Source of the DNA: Ruminococcus flavefaciens
GTDB lineage: Bacteria > Bacillota > Clostridia > Oscillospirales > Ruminococcaceae
NCBI GenBank assembly: GCA_002373775.1
Contig: DFJW01000093.1
Coordinates: 1-20,650 of the forward strand
Length of the DNA stretch: 20,650 bases
Reading direction: 5' to 3'
Shown here: piece after piece, positions 6,738-14,974 of the stretch
Layout: each line of letters starts with the position of its first letter
Numbering within the stretch: the first letter of the stretch is position 1
Position numbers and translations under genes: made by a program
The notes under the pieces: model-generated
The model's database searches: none
What the model was told of the DNA's origin: nothing
The model's input: the letters and a program-made list of their open reading frames with translations, nothing else

Positions 6738-6751
6738 TTTTTAGAAAAATG

Positions 6752-6780
6752 TTGTAATCTGAGCAGAAATATGGTATTAT
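6752..6780 (+). promoter_or_regulatory. Promoter of the giant helicase gene
   Basis: TTGTAA (6752-6757), a 17-bp spacer, then TATTAT (6775-6780), about 43 bp before the chosen start codon. It is divergent from the GS-like promoter, with the degenerate repeat between them. Confidence 0.7.
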
Positions 6781-6822
6781 TAATATGTATATTTATGTGC
6801 TGTCAGCAGAATGGAGGATAAA

Positions 6823-9800
6823 ATGGACAATAAGATAGTATTCGGCGGAGCAATGACCGCCAGGATCAATTTTGCGATGCAGCAGAATTACGTTCCTGTA
6901 TTTCGCAGTATTACTATGACTAACAATACCGATGCTGTACTTACCGGAGTAGTTTTACGCATAACTTTTGAACCGGAATTTGCAAAAGTCTATGAAGCTG
7001 CACCTGTTGAGCTGAAGCCGGGACAGCCGGTGGAGTTTTCGCCTGTGCGCATAGTCATGAATTCGGAGTATCTTTTCGGACTGACAGAAAAGTTCGTGGG
7101 AAATGTTACTCTGGAAGCAGTGCAGGAAGGTTCGGTCATCGCTTCTGAATCGCGCACGATAGAGCTGCTGGCTTATGACCAGTGGACAGGCGTTATGTTC
7201 ATGCCGGAGATAGCTGCGGCATTCGTAACACCGAATCACCCTAAGGTGCAGGAAGTAATATCGGCAGCAAGCCTTTACCTCCAGAAGTGGACAAAGGATC
7301 CTTCGTTCACAGGCTACCAGTCCCGTAATCCGAACATAGTAAAGCAGCAGATGGGAGCAGTATATGCTGCACTTCAGGAGATGAACATCGCCTATACCAT
7401 GCCTCCTGCAAGCTATGAGGAAGCACAGCGCATCCGCATGCCTGACGCAGTTATCGAAGGAAAATCAGGTACCTGTCTTGATCTTGCCGTGCTCTATTGT
7501 TCATGCCTTGAAGCCATAGGACTGAATCCGCTGCTGATACTTGTAAAAGGACATGCATTTGCAGGCTGCTGGCTGGAAAACGAGACTTTCCCCGACTGTC
7601 TGCAATTCGATATGAGTGCCCTTACCAAAAGGATAGCCCACGGGATAGATGCTATAAGCGTGGTGGAATGCACTGATTTTGTTGTCGGCAAGAAGAATGA
7701 TTTTGACGTATCAGAGAAGCATGCAGCGGACATGCTCGCAGATCCGGCTGACTTCTATTTTGCCATAGATATCAGCCGGACACGTTCAAGCGGCATACGT
7801 CCGATGCCGTCGAGGATATCCGAAAACGGCACATTCAAGTCCGTGGATTACGGCGAAAGGGACAAGAAGGAGATCACATCTGCCCCCAGTGAAATGGATA
7901 TAATCGGAGACGGCACAGGTCTTTCCGACGAACGTGAAGTGACAAAGCAGGTGATATGGGAGAGGAAACTCCTTGATCTCAGTCTGAGAAACAGTCTTCT
8001 CAATTTCCGCCCGACGACCATGAGCGTCCAGCTTATGATAGACGATCTCGGTACACTTGAGGACGAAATGTCAAAGGGAGAGGATTTCAAGGTAATGCCC
8101 ATGCCCAATGACATGAGCCTTTCAATATCGGACAGCAAGATATTTGAGACAGAGAACAACAGGGATCAGATATCAGCCATAGCAGAGTCGGAGTTCAAGA
8201 GCCGCCGGCTCAGAACATTCCTCAGCGAGAGCGAACTTGAAAAGCTGATGAAGAAACTCCACCGTCAGGCTAAGGTAAGCATGGAAGAAAACGGTGCTAA
8301 CACTATCTATCTTGCTCTTGGATTCCTCCGCTGGTATGAGACCGACAAGAGCGAGAAACCGCGATATTCACCGCTGGTACTTGTCCCGGTAGATATAACA
8401 AGGAAAGTGCAGGAGAAATCCTATACTATAAGGATGCGTGATGAGGACACTCAGGTGAACATCACCATGCTTGAGATGCTCAGACAGTTCTTCGGCATAG
8501 ACATAAAGGGACTTGATCCTGTTCCGGAGGATGAGAACGGCGTCAATCTGAAACTGATATTCAGCACTATACGTCAGGGGATAATGGCGAAGTCGCGCTG
8601 GGATATCGAAGAATACGCTTTCGTAGGACAGTTCTCGTTCACACGATTCATCATGTGGAACGATATACGCAACCGTGCAGATGAGCTTGCAAAGAACAAA
8701 GTCGTAGCAAGTCTGATATCTGGCAAGACCGAGTGGGCAGGAGAAGACATATACATCTCTCCTCTGGATCTTGACAAGAAGGTGAAGCCTTCTGACCTTG
8801 CGGTACCGCTGAGCGCTGATTCTTCACAGCTTGCAGCAGTATATGCAGCAGCCGAAGGAAAGAGTTTCGTACTTCACGGACCTCCGGGAAGCGGAAAATC
8901 GCAGACTATCACGAATATGATAGCCAGTGCTCTGTATCACGGCAAATCCGTGCTGTTCGTAGCTGAAAAAATGGCAGCGCTCTCAGTAGTAGAAAAGCGA
9001 CTGAACAAAGTCGGTCTCGGTCCGTTCTGCCTTGAACTCCATTCCAACAAGGCGCAGAAGCGTGCCGTACTGAAGCAGCTTGAAGATACACTTAATGTTG
9101 GAAAGATAAAGCATCCGGCTGAGTATAAGGCACAGGCTGAAAAGATATATGCAATGCGTCAGGAACTGAACTCCGTAATGGATGAGATCCACAGACCGCA
9201 TAATCACGGATTCTCGCTCTATGATGCAGCAGTGCGCTTTGAAGATAACAGGGACTATGCAGGAGTCTTCGAATTCACCGGCAGTCAGCTCGACGCTATG
9301 AGCGACACTTCATATGCTTCATGGCGTGAGACGCTTGAAAGTCTTGCAGCAGCCGGAAACGGATTCGGAGATGTGACTACGACGCCTCTGAATGTATGCG
9401 AACTTGATTCCTGTACTCCGGAAACGAGAGGTGCAGTCGGCAATAAGCTTACAGAACTGAAAAAGCAGCTTGAAGCTGCCTCATCTGATACATCAGAGAT
9501 CTGTGAGATATGCGGAGCTCAGTCACTGACTTATGAACAGTGCAGAGCAGCCGCAGATATCATAGCCAACGCATCAGGCGAAGGATATATCCTGTCTGCG
9601 GTCCTCACAGGCAGTGAATGGGACATCAGAAAGCCTCAGGCTGAAAGACTGATACAGTGCGCATCCGAACTCAGCACAGCAAAGACAGAGATACTTGAAA
9701 GTTTCGAACCGACCGTATTCTCGTTCAACAGCGGAGAGGCAATGATCAGCTGGAAGGCAGCGCAGGACAAGTGGTTCATACCTAAGCACTTCAAGAGCAA

Positions 9801-12627
9801 GAAGCTTGTGAAGCAGCTTGCAGCGCATGCCAAGTCCTCCGGCACAGTTACTGCATCAAGTATCACCGGCTATTACGAGAAACTCAACAGGATAAGCGAA
9901 CTCCAGAAAGAACTGGATTCGGCACAGCCTGAACTTACAGCAGTATTCGGTGCACTCTGGCAGGGAGAGAATACAGACTGGGCAGTATTGTCACAGGCAT
10001 GCAGCATGTCCGACGGACTGCGCAGCAAAGTGCTTGCATCTCCTCTGAGCGGTGAGCAGAAGATAAGGCTGACCGAAGCCCTCACCTCCAGATTTGCAAC
10101 TCCATCACTCAAGCAGCAGTATAAGAGCGATACAGAGAAACTCGTTTCTGATTATGCAGAACTTGAGAAGAGCGTTTTTGCACTAAGGGATGATTACGGA
10201 TTCGTTCCGGAAAAACTTATAAACGGCGAGAACTGGTGTGCTGATGCCATCAGCAGGACTGACGCATTTATAGATGCTCTTCCGCAGCTGAAGGAATGGA
10301 CAGGCATAGTAACGATATGCAACAAGCTCCGCAGTTTCGGCATAGCCAATGTGGCACAGACTTATCTTGACGGAAAGATATCCAACGACAGGCTCATACG
10401 TTCCTTCGATGCTGATATCAGCAAGGCTATGATAACGCATATCATCTCTGGCAGCAGTGAGCTTTCGAGATTCCAGGGCACACTGTTCGAAGACACGGTA
10501 CGCCGTCTCGGAGAGGCACAGACGACATTTACCAACCTCTCTATGCAGGAACTTGTGGCTGAGCTGTCGGCAAAGATACCGTCAGCCGGTGAAGCAGCAG
10601 GCAGCTCAGAGATAGGCATACTCCAGAAGGCGATAAAGAGCAACGGACGCATGATGTCCATACGCAAGCTGTTTGACAGCATACCGAATCTACTCCGCAG
10701 GATGTGTCCTGTAATGCTGATGAGCCCTATATCGGTAGCGCAGTATATAGATCCGGCATACCCGAAATTTGATCTTGTAATATTCGACGAAGCATCACAG
10801 CTTCCCACGTGCGAAGCAGTAGGAGCGATAGCGAGAGGCGAGAACGTCATAGTTGTCGGCGATCCCAAGCAGCTTCCTCCCACAAGCTTCTTCTCGACCA
10901 ATCAGGTGGATGAAGAGAATTATGAGAAGGAAGACCTTGAAAGCGTGCTTGATGACTGTCTCGCGCTTTCAATGCCGCAGAAGCATCTTCTCTGGCACTA
11001 CCGTTCAAAGCATGAGAGCCTGATTGCCTACAGCAATGCCAAGTACTATGAGAACAAGCTCTTCACATTCCCGTCTCCTGACGATCAGGTATCTGAGGTC
11101 AGCTGGGTGCATGTAGACGGCTATTATGATAAAGGCTCTACCAAGACGAATAAGGCAGAAGCTCAGGCTATCGTTGAAGAGATATCACGCCGCCTGAGAG
11201 ATCCCGAGCTGCGCAAACTGAGCATAGGCGTAGTAACATTCAGCCAGCCTCAGCAGAATCTCATCGACGATATGCTCATGGATGCCTACAGGAGCGATCC
11301 GGAACTTGAAACGTTCGCAAACGAGCAGTATGAGCCGATACTGATAAAGAACCTTGAAAATGTACAGGGAGACGAGCGTGACGTTATCATGTTCTCGATC
11401 GGATATGGTCCTGACAAGGAAGGCAGGGTATCCATGAACTTTGGTCCCCTTAACCGAGACGGCGGCTGGAGACGACTCAATGTAGCGATATCACGTTCAA
11501 AGTGTAAGATGATAGTATTCTCTGTCATAACGCCTGACCAGATCGACCTGAGCAGAACACGTTCAGATGGTGTCGAAGGTCTGAAGGGATTCCTGGAATT
11601 TGCCGCCAAGGGACGCAGTGCCCTTGCGGTCAGAAGCAGCGCTGCAAGTACCAAGGAAGGCTTTGAGCAGTCAGTGGCAAAGCAGCTCCGTGAACTGGGA
11701 TATGAGTGCAGATGCAACGTCGGCTGCTCTGATTACAAGATAGACGTAGCCGTATGCAATCCCGACAAGCCGGATACTTACATCATGGGCATAAACTGCG
11801 GAGGCATCTCCTATTATCATAACGGCACAGCAAGCGACAGAACACTTTCTCAGCCGGCAGTGCTTAAAGGTCTCGGCTGGAACATTACAAATGTATATAT
11901 CATCGACTGGCTGGATAACCGTGACAAAACGCTGGCAAAACTCCGCGATGATATCGAGGCTGCCATAGCGGCATACCGCGATCCCGGCAAAAAAGAAAAG
12001 CAGGAAGATAACAAGCCAAAGCAGGAAATGGTGTTTGAGACCGAAGCTCCGGTTCAGCTTGCTGACCTTTGTGAAAAGTATGAACCAATGAAGGTAAAAG
12101 CTTACGGCAAGCCGGAAGACTTCACAGGGCAGGGCAATGCAAAGATAGTCAGGTGCATAAACGACATACTTGAAGCTGAAGCTCCGGTGAGCATGAAAGC
12201 ACTTACTAAAAAAGTGTACGCATGCTTTGGTATACCGCGCACAAGTCCGAATGTGAAGAAGGCTTTTGACGAGGCATTGGCAAGCTCCGGAGCACAGGTC
12301 CGCAAAGCAGGCGACAATGAGTATATATGGCTGCCGTCACAGGATGCAGCAGCATACGACAAATGCCGTGCAGTATGTGCGGACGAAGACCGCCGCGACA
12401 TCGACGACATCCCGCCTGAGGAAATAGCATGCGGCATAGGTTTCATCATGTCGCGTCAGATATCCATGCTGCGCACAGATCTTATACGCGAAACAGCGCA
12501 TCTTTTCGGATTTACAAGGATCACACCTGCCATAGAGACACAGGTATCGCTTGGAATACGCGAGTCAAAGAGCAGGGGAACACTTGAATTCGGTGAAGAC
12601 GGAAAAATAACATATGCCGGAAACTGA
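6823..12627 (+). CDS. DUF4011/DUF3320 superfamily 1 helicase with transglutaminase-like and Vsr-like regions
   Basis: A very large protein of about 1,934 residues (numbers here count from the in-frame ATG at 6811). Order: a beta-sandwich region (20-120); a transglutaminase-like domain (about 140-300) with Cys222 in GTCLDLA and His248 in KGHAFAG; DUF4011 from 383 (WERKLLDLSLRNSLLNFR); an SF1 helicase with Walker A GPPGSGKS (690-697), a roughly 630-residue insertion, Walker B VIFDEASQLP (D1326, E1327), GDPKQLPP (1350-1357), WHYRS (1395), NVQGDERD (1517) and RLNVAISRSK (1555); a Vsr-like nuclease region (1611-1700); and DUF3320 to the end. In the nuclease the expected GI(E/L)CDG motif reads GINCGG, so cutting activity is doubtful. 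I recall DUF4011-helicase-Vsr proteins (Hhe) from antiphage screens; defence is inferred. GGAGG (6813-6817) overlaps the ATG at 6811 and favours 6823. Confidence 0.92.
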   Translation: MDNKIVFGGAMTARINFAMQQNYVPVFRSITMTNNTDAVLTGVVLRITFEPEFAKVYEAAPVELKPGQPVEFSPVRIVMNSEYLFGLTEKFVGNVTLEAVQEGSVIASESRTIELLAYDQWTGVMFMPEIAAAFVTPNHPKVQEVISAASLYLQKWTKDPSFTGYQSRNPNIVKQQMGAVYAALQEMNIAYTMPPASYEEAQRIRMPDAVIEGKSGTCLDLAVLYCSCLEAIGLNPLLILVKGHAFAGCWLENETFPDCLQFDMSALTKRIAHGIDAISVVECTDFVVGKKNDFDVSEKHAADMLADPADFYFAIDISRTRSSGIRPMPSRISENGTFKSVDYGERDKKEITSAPSEMDIIGDGTGLSDEREVTKQVIWERKLLDLSLRNSLLNFRPTTMSVQLMIDDLGTLEDEMSKGEDFKVMPMPNDMSLSISDSKIFETENNRDQISAIAESEFKSRRLRTFLSESELEKLMKKLHRQAKVSMEENGANTIYLALGFLRWYETDKSEKPRYSPLVLVPVDITRKVQEKSYTIRMRDEDTQVNITMLEMLRQFFGIDIKGLDPVPEDENGVNLKLIFSTIRQGIMAKSRWDIEEYAFVGQFSFTRFIMWNDIRNRADELAKNKVVASLISGKTEWAGEDIYISPLDLDKKVKPSDLAVPLSADSSQLAAVYAAAEGKSFVLHGPPGSGKSQTITNMIASALYHGKSVLFVAEKMAALSVVEKRLNKVGLGPFCLELHSNKAQKRAVLKQLEDTLNVGKIKHPAEYKAQAEKIYAMRQELNSVMDEIHRPHNHGFSLYDAAVRFEDNRDYAGVFEFTGSQLDAMSDTSYASWRETLESLAAAGNGFGDVTTTPLNVCELDSCTPETRGAVGNKLTELKKQLEAASSDTSEICEICGAQSLTYEQCRAAADIIANASGEGYILSAVLTGSEWDIRKPQAERLIQCASELSTAKTEILESFEPTVFSFNSGEAMISWKAAQDKWFIPKHFKSKKLVKQLAAHAKSSGTVTASSITGYYEKLNRISELQKELDSAQPELTAVFGALWQGENTDWAVLSQACSMSDGLRSKVLASPLSGEQKIRLTEALTSRFATPSLKQQYKSDTEKLVSDYAELEKSVFALRDDYGFVPEKLINGENWCADAISRTDAFIDALPQLKEWTGIVTICNKLRSFGIANVAQTYLDGKISNDRLIRSFDADISKAMITHIISGSSELSRFQGTLFEDTVRRLGEAQTTFTNLSMQELVAELSAKIPSAGEAAGSSEIGILQKAIKSNGRMMSIRKLFDSIPNLLRRMCPVMLMSPISVAQYIDPAYPKFDLVIFDEASQLPTCEAVGAIARGENVIVVGDPKQLPPTSFFSTNQVDEENYEKEDLESVLDDCLALSMPQKHLLWHYRSKHESLIAYSNAKYYENKLFTFPSPDDQVSEVSWVHVDGYYDKGSTKTNKAEAQAIVEEISRRLRDPELRKLSIGVVTFSQPQQNLIDDMLMDAYRSDPELETFANEQYEPILIKNLENVQGDERDVIMFSIGYGPDKEGRVSMNFGPLNRDGGWRRLNVAISRSKCKMIVFSVITPDQIDLSRTRSDGVEGLKGFLEFAAKGRSALAVRSSAASTKEGFEQSVAKQLRELGYECRCNVGCSDYKIDVAVCNPDKPDTYIMGINCGGISYYHNGTASDRTLSQPAVLKGLGWNITNVYIIDWLDNRDKTLAKLRDDIEAAIAAYRDPGKKEKQEDNKPKQEMVFETEAPVQLADLCEKYEPMKVKAYGKPEDFTGQGNAKIVRCINDILEAEAPVSMKALTKKVYACFGIPRTSPNVKKAFDEALASSGAQVRKAGDNEYIWLPSQDAAAYDKCRAVCADEDRRDIDDIPPEEIACGIGFIMSRQISMLRTDLIRETAHLFGFTRITPAIETQVSLGIRESKSRGTLEFGEDGKITYAGN

Positions 12628-12655
12628 GATATACCGGCAAAAACGGAGGCATAAA

Positions 12656-13996
12656 TTGAAACGATTACAGATACTCATCGGCAAGATAATAGTTAAGCTG
12701 CTGCATCTGATGAAGCGCAATGCAGGCAATCTGCCGGGAATAGTGCTCTGGCACATATCCCGGCACAAAGCGGTGTCCATGTTCAAGGTGGACTGCCCTA
12801 TAATCGCAGTTACCGGAACCAACGGAAAGACATCGGTCACCAACTGCATTGCCCAGCTTTTTGAACGCAGCGGCAAGACGATAATAACAAACCGCGAGGG
12901 AAACAATCTTGATACCGGAATATGTTCCCTTCTGCTCAGACATTGTGATATGAAGGGAAGAGTCAAGGCAGACTATCTGATACTCGAAACTGACGAGTCG
13001 CATGTCCCGGTAGTTTATTCACAGCTGAAACTTGACACGCTCATCGTGCTTGATTTCTTCCGTGACCAGCTTGACAGAAACGGCGAGATGGAGACACTGA
13101 TACAGAAGATAAACGGCTTCTGCAAGACCTTTGAAGGCAATCTCATCCTCAACGGAGATGATCCCAATACAGCACGTCTCGGCAGGGCGAATCCGGCAAA
13201 TAAGAACGTGAAGTATTTCCATGCAGAGCCATACAAATTCGCGTCTGACAAGGTGTATGAAGCATCGGAAGGAAGATTCTGTCCTTTCTGCGGAGAAGCA
13301 CTGGTTTACGATTATTACCAGTACTCACACATAGGCAAATTCAGGTGTGAGAAGTGCGGATTCGGTGACTATGAACCGTACATGACCGCCAGCGGCATAG
13401 ACCTTGACAAGCCGGTATTCAGTGCTGACGGTCATCAGTACACCCCAAAGCTGAACAGCATTTACAATGTATATAATATGACAGCCGTAGCCTCAGCAGC
13501 AAAGCTTTACGGAATAAGCCAGAGCGTGACTGACAGCGTTATCTCAAGCTATACAGTCAAGAACGGCAGAATGGAGAACTTCATGCTCGGCGACAGGAAA
13601 ACTACGCTGAACCTTGCGAAAAACCCTGTCGGTGCAAATATGACTCTCCGCGTAATGAACGAGATGCAGGGCGAGAAGGAGCTGCTCTTTGTGCTGAACG
13701 ACAATATAGCAGACGGACTTGACGTATCATGGATATGGGATATAAACTTCACAGTCTTTGAGCGTGTTACAAGAGTAGTCACATCCGGTACGAGAGCGTA
13801 TGATATAGCTGTAAGGATAAAGTGTTCCGGCTATGATGCTTCTAAAATAGTTGTGCGCCCTGATCTTGACAAAGCGGTAGAGGAACTCGCATCAACTCCC
13901 GGACGCAAATTCGTCATCGCGAATTATACAGCCGTACAGCCCACAAGAAGCGCACTGAAGCGCTACATCACCAAGCATGGAGGAAAGACAGAATGA
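12656..13996 (+). CDS. murT: Lipid II isoglutaminyl synthase, Mur ligase-like subunit MurT
   Basis: MurT with GatD amidates the alpha-carboxyl of D-glutamate in lipid II, using ATP and glutamine, at the cytoplasmic face of the membrane. The 446-residue protein has the Mur ligase ATP loop TGTNGKTS (53-60), a four-cysteine zinc ribbon CPFC...CEKC (Cys 209, 212, 231, 234) typical of MurT and absent from ordinary Mur ligases, and the C-terminal DUF1727 region. The start is set as TTG at 12656: GGAGG (12645-12649) is 6 nt upstream and the N-terminus then begins MKRLQILIGK. An in-frame ATG at 12614 lies inside the preceding gene and has no ribosome site. It begins 28 nt after the helicase stop with no visible terminator or promoter, so co-transcription is likely. 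It overlaps gatD by 4 nt (ATGA). Confidence 0.96.
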   Translation: MKRLQILIGKIIVKLLHLMKRNAGNLPGIVLWHISRHKAVSMFKVDCPIIAVTGTNGKTSVTNCIAQLFERSGKTIITNREGNNLDTGICSLLLRHCDMKGRVKADYLILETDESHVPVVYSQLKLDTLIVLDFFRDQLDRNGEMETLIQKINGFCKTFEGNLILNGDDPNTARLGRANPANKNVKYFHAEPYKFASDKVYEASEGRFCPFCGEALVYDYYQYSHIGKFRCEKCGFGDYEPYMTASGIDLDKPVFSADGHQYTPKLNSIYNVYNMTAVASAAKLYGISQSVTDSVISSYTVKNGRMENFMLGDRKTTLNLAKNPVGANMTLRVMNEMQGEKELLFVLNDNIADGLDVSWIWDINFTVFERVTRVVTSGTRAYDIAVRIKCSGYDASKIVVRPDLDKAVEELASTPGRKFVIANYTAVQPTRSALKRYITKHGGKTE

Positions 13997-14739
13997 GATC
14001 AATAAAGATACTTCATATGTATGCGGATATGCTTGACCTTTACGGTGACAGCGGAAACATGGAGATACTGAGATACCGCTGCCGGATGCGCGGGATAGAC
14101 TGTACAGTTGACTCCTATTCGATAGATTCGGATATGCCTGATTTTTCGTCCTACGATCTTATATATATAGGCGGAGGTGCTGACCTTGAGCAGCAGCATA
14201 TATCAGCAGACCTTATGAAATGCCGCGAAGGCATAATGAAAGCGTATAAGGAAGGAGTTTTCCTGTTCCTGATATGCGGAGGCTATCAGCTCATGGGAAA
14301 GTATTACCGTGATGCAGACGGCAATGAGATAAAAGGTCTCGGTTTGTTCGATTATTATACAGTAGCCCCTTCGAGCCGGAGAAAGCGCTGTATAGGAAAT
14401 ATCGTGATACGCACGGAGATAACGGGAAAGCCGGTAGAAGTGGTGGGATTTGAAAATCACGGCGGCCAGACTCATGATGTGAAAACGCCTTTCGGAGAAG
14501 TCCTCTGCGGAAACGGAAACTGCTCCAAGAGCACAGCGGAAGGATATACCGAGAAGAACGTCATAGCAACATATCTTCACGGTCCGTGTCTTGCCAAGAA
14601 TCCCGAGATATCGGACTACATGATATCCTATTGTATAAACAGGGGAAGCGAGGAGAAGACTGAGCTGAAAGCACTTGATGACTCGCTTGAAAAGAACTGC
14701 CGGAAAGTGATGCTGAAACGGCTGCTCTCAGAAAAGTGA
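13993..14739 (+). CDS. gatD: Lipid II isoglutaminyl synthase, glutaminase subunit GatD
   Basis: GatD is a class I glutamine amidotransferase of the cobyric acid synthase-like kind. It releases ammonia from glutamine for MurT. The 248-residue protein has the nucleophile Cys95 in FLICGGYQLMG, His196 in TYLHGPCLAKN, and the family N-terminus with YGDSGN at 17-22. Length matches known GatD proteins. It overlaps the murT stop by 4 nt, with GGAGG 9 nt upstream, so translation of the two subunits is coupled. Amidation of the stem peptide strengthens cross-linking and reduces lysozyme sensitivity in Gram-positive bacteria where it has been studied. Confidence 0.96.
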   Translation: MRSIKILHMYADMLDLYGDSGNMEILRYRCRMRGIDCTVDSYSIDSDMPDFSSYDLIYIGGGADLEQQHISADLMKCREGIMKAYKEGVFLFLICGGYQLMGKYYRDADGNEIKGLGLFDYYTVAPSSRRKRCIGNIVIRTEITGKPVEVVGFENHGGQTHDVKTPFGEVLCGNGNCSKSTAEGYTEKNVIATYLHGPCLAKNPEISDYMISYCINRGSEEKTELKALDDSLEKNCRKVMLKRLLSEK

Positions 14740-14764
14740 CCGTTTTACAAAGGAGGGGACAGTG

Positions 14765-14857
14765 ATGCTGAAGAAGTCCGGATATCTCATACAGATACTC
14801 GTTGCTGCTGATCCTGTCATTGACCATGCAGCTGAAAGGCTGAAACGAATAAACTGA
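14765..14857 (+). CDS. Possible 30-residue small protein after gatD
   Basis: A short frame opening with ATG, preceded by AAGGAGGGG with GGAGG (14752-14756) 8 nt upstream; an in-frame GTG lies at 14762. It encodes MLKKSGYLIQILVAAD... ending ERLKRIN and stops 5 nt before a terminator, so it would be the last gene of the helicase-murT-gatD unit. No family is recognised. Residues 7-19 are hydrophobic but too short and broken for a clear membrane span. The strong ribosome site is the main support. It could instead be the remnant of a longer gene. Confidence 0.42.
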   Translation: MLKKSGYLIQILVAADPVIDHAAERLKRIN

Positions 14858-14862
14858 TACAA

Positions 14863-14899
14863 AGTCCCGAGGATATCACAGAATGCTTCGGGGCTTTTT
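14863..14899 (+). terminator. Intrinsic terminator after murT-gatD
   Basis: AGTCCCGAGG (14863-14872) pairs with CTTCGGGGCT (14886-14895) including two G-T pairings, with a 13-nt loop, and is followed by TTTT. It ends the unit that starts at the helicase promoter. Confidence 0.75.
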
Positions 14900-14915
14900 C
14901 ATATCCGCAAAGCTC

Positions 14916-14946
14916 TTACATGAAACGAAAAATGCCGGCATATAAT
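14916..14946 (+). promoter_or_regulatory. Possible promoter of the flippase gene
   Basis: A perfect TATAAT (14941-14946) lies about 30 bp before the start codon. The only -35 candidate is TTACAT (14916-14921) with a long 19-bp spacer, so the assignment is weak. Confidence 0.35.
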
Positions 14947-14974
14947 GATACATATCATTTTATGGGGTGAAGCG

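Noticed and set aside
6794..6809. TATGTGCTGTCAGCAG resembling the start of the 95-bp unit
   Set aside because: Only 14 of 16 bases match, and the palindrome, stem and end of the element do not follow; it may be chance.
10362..10901. 179-codon open frame on the minus strand inside the helicase gene
   Set aside because: It overlaps the conserved Walker B and GDPKQLPP segment of the helicase and shows no independent coding signs.
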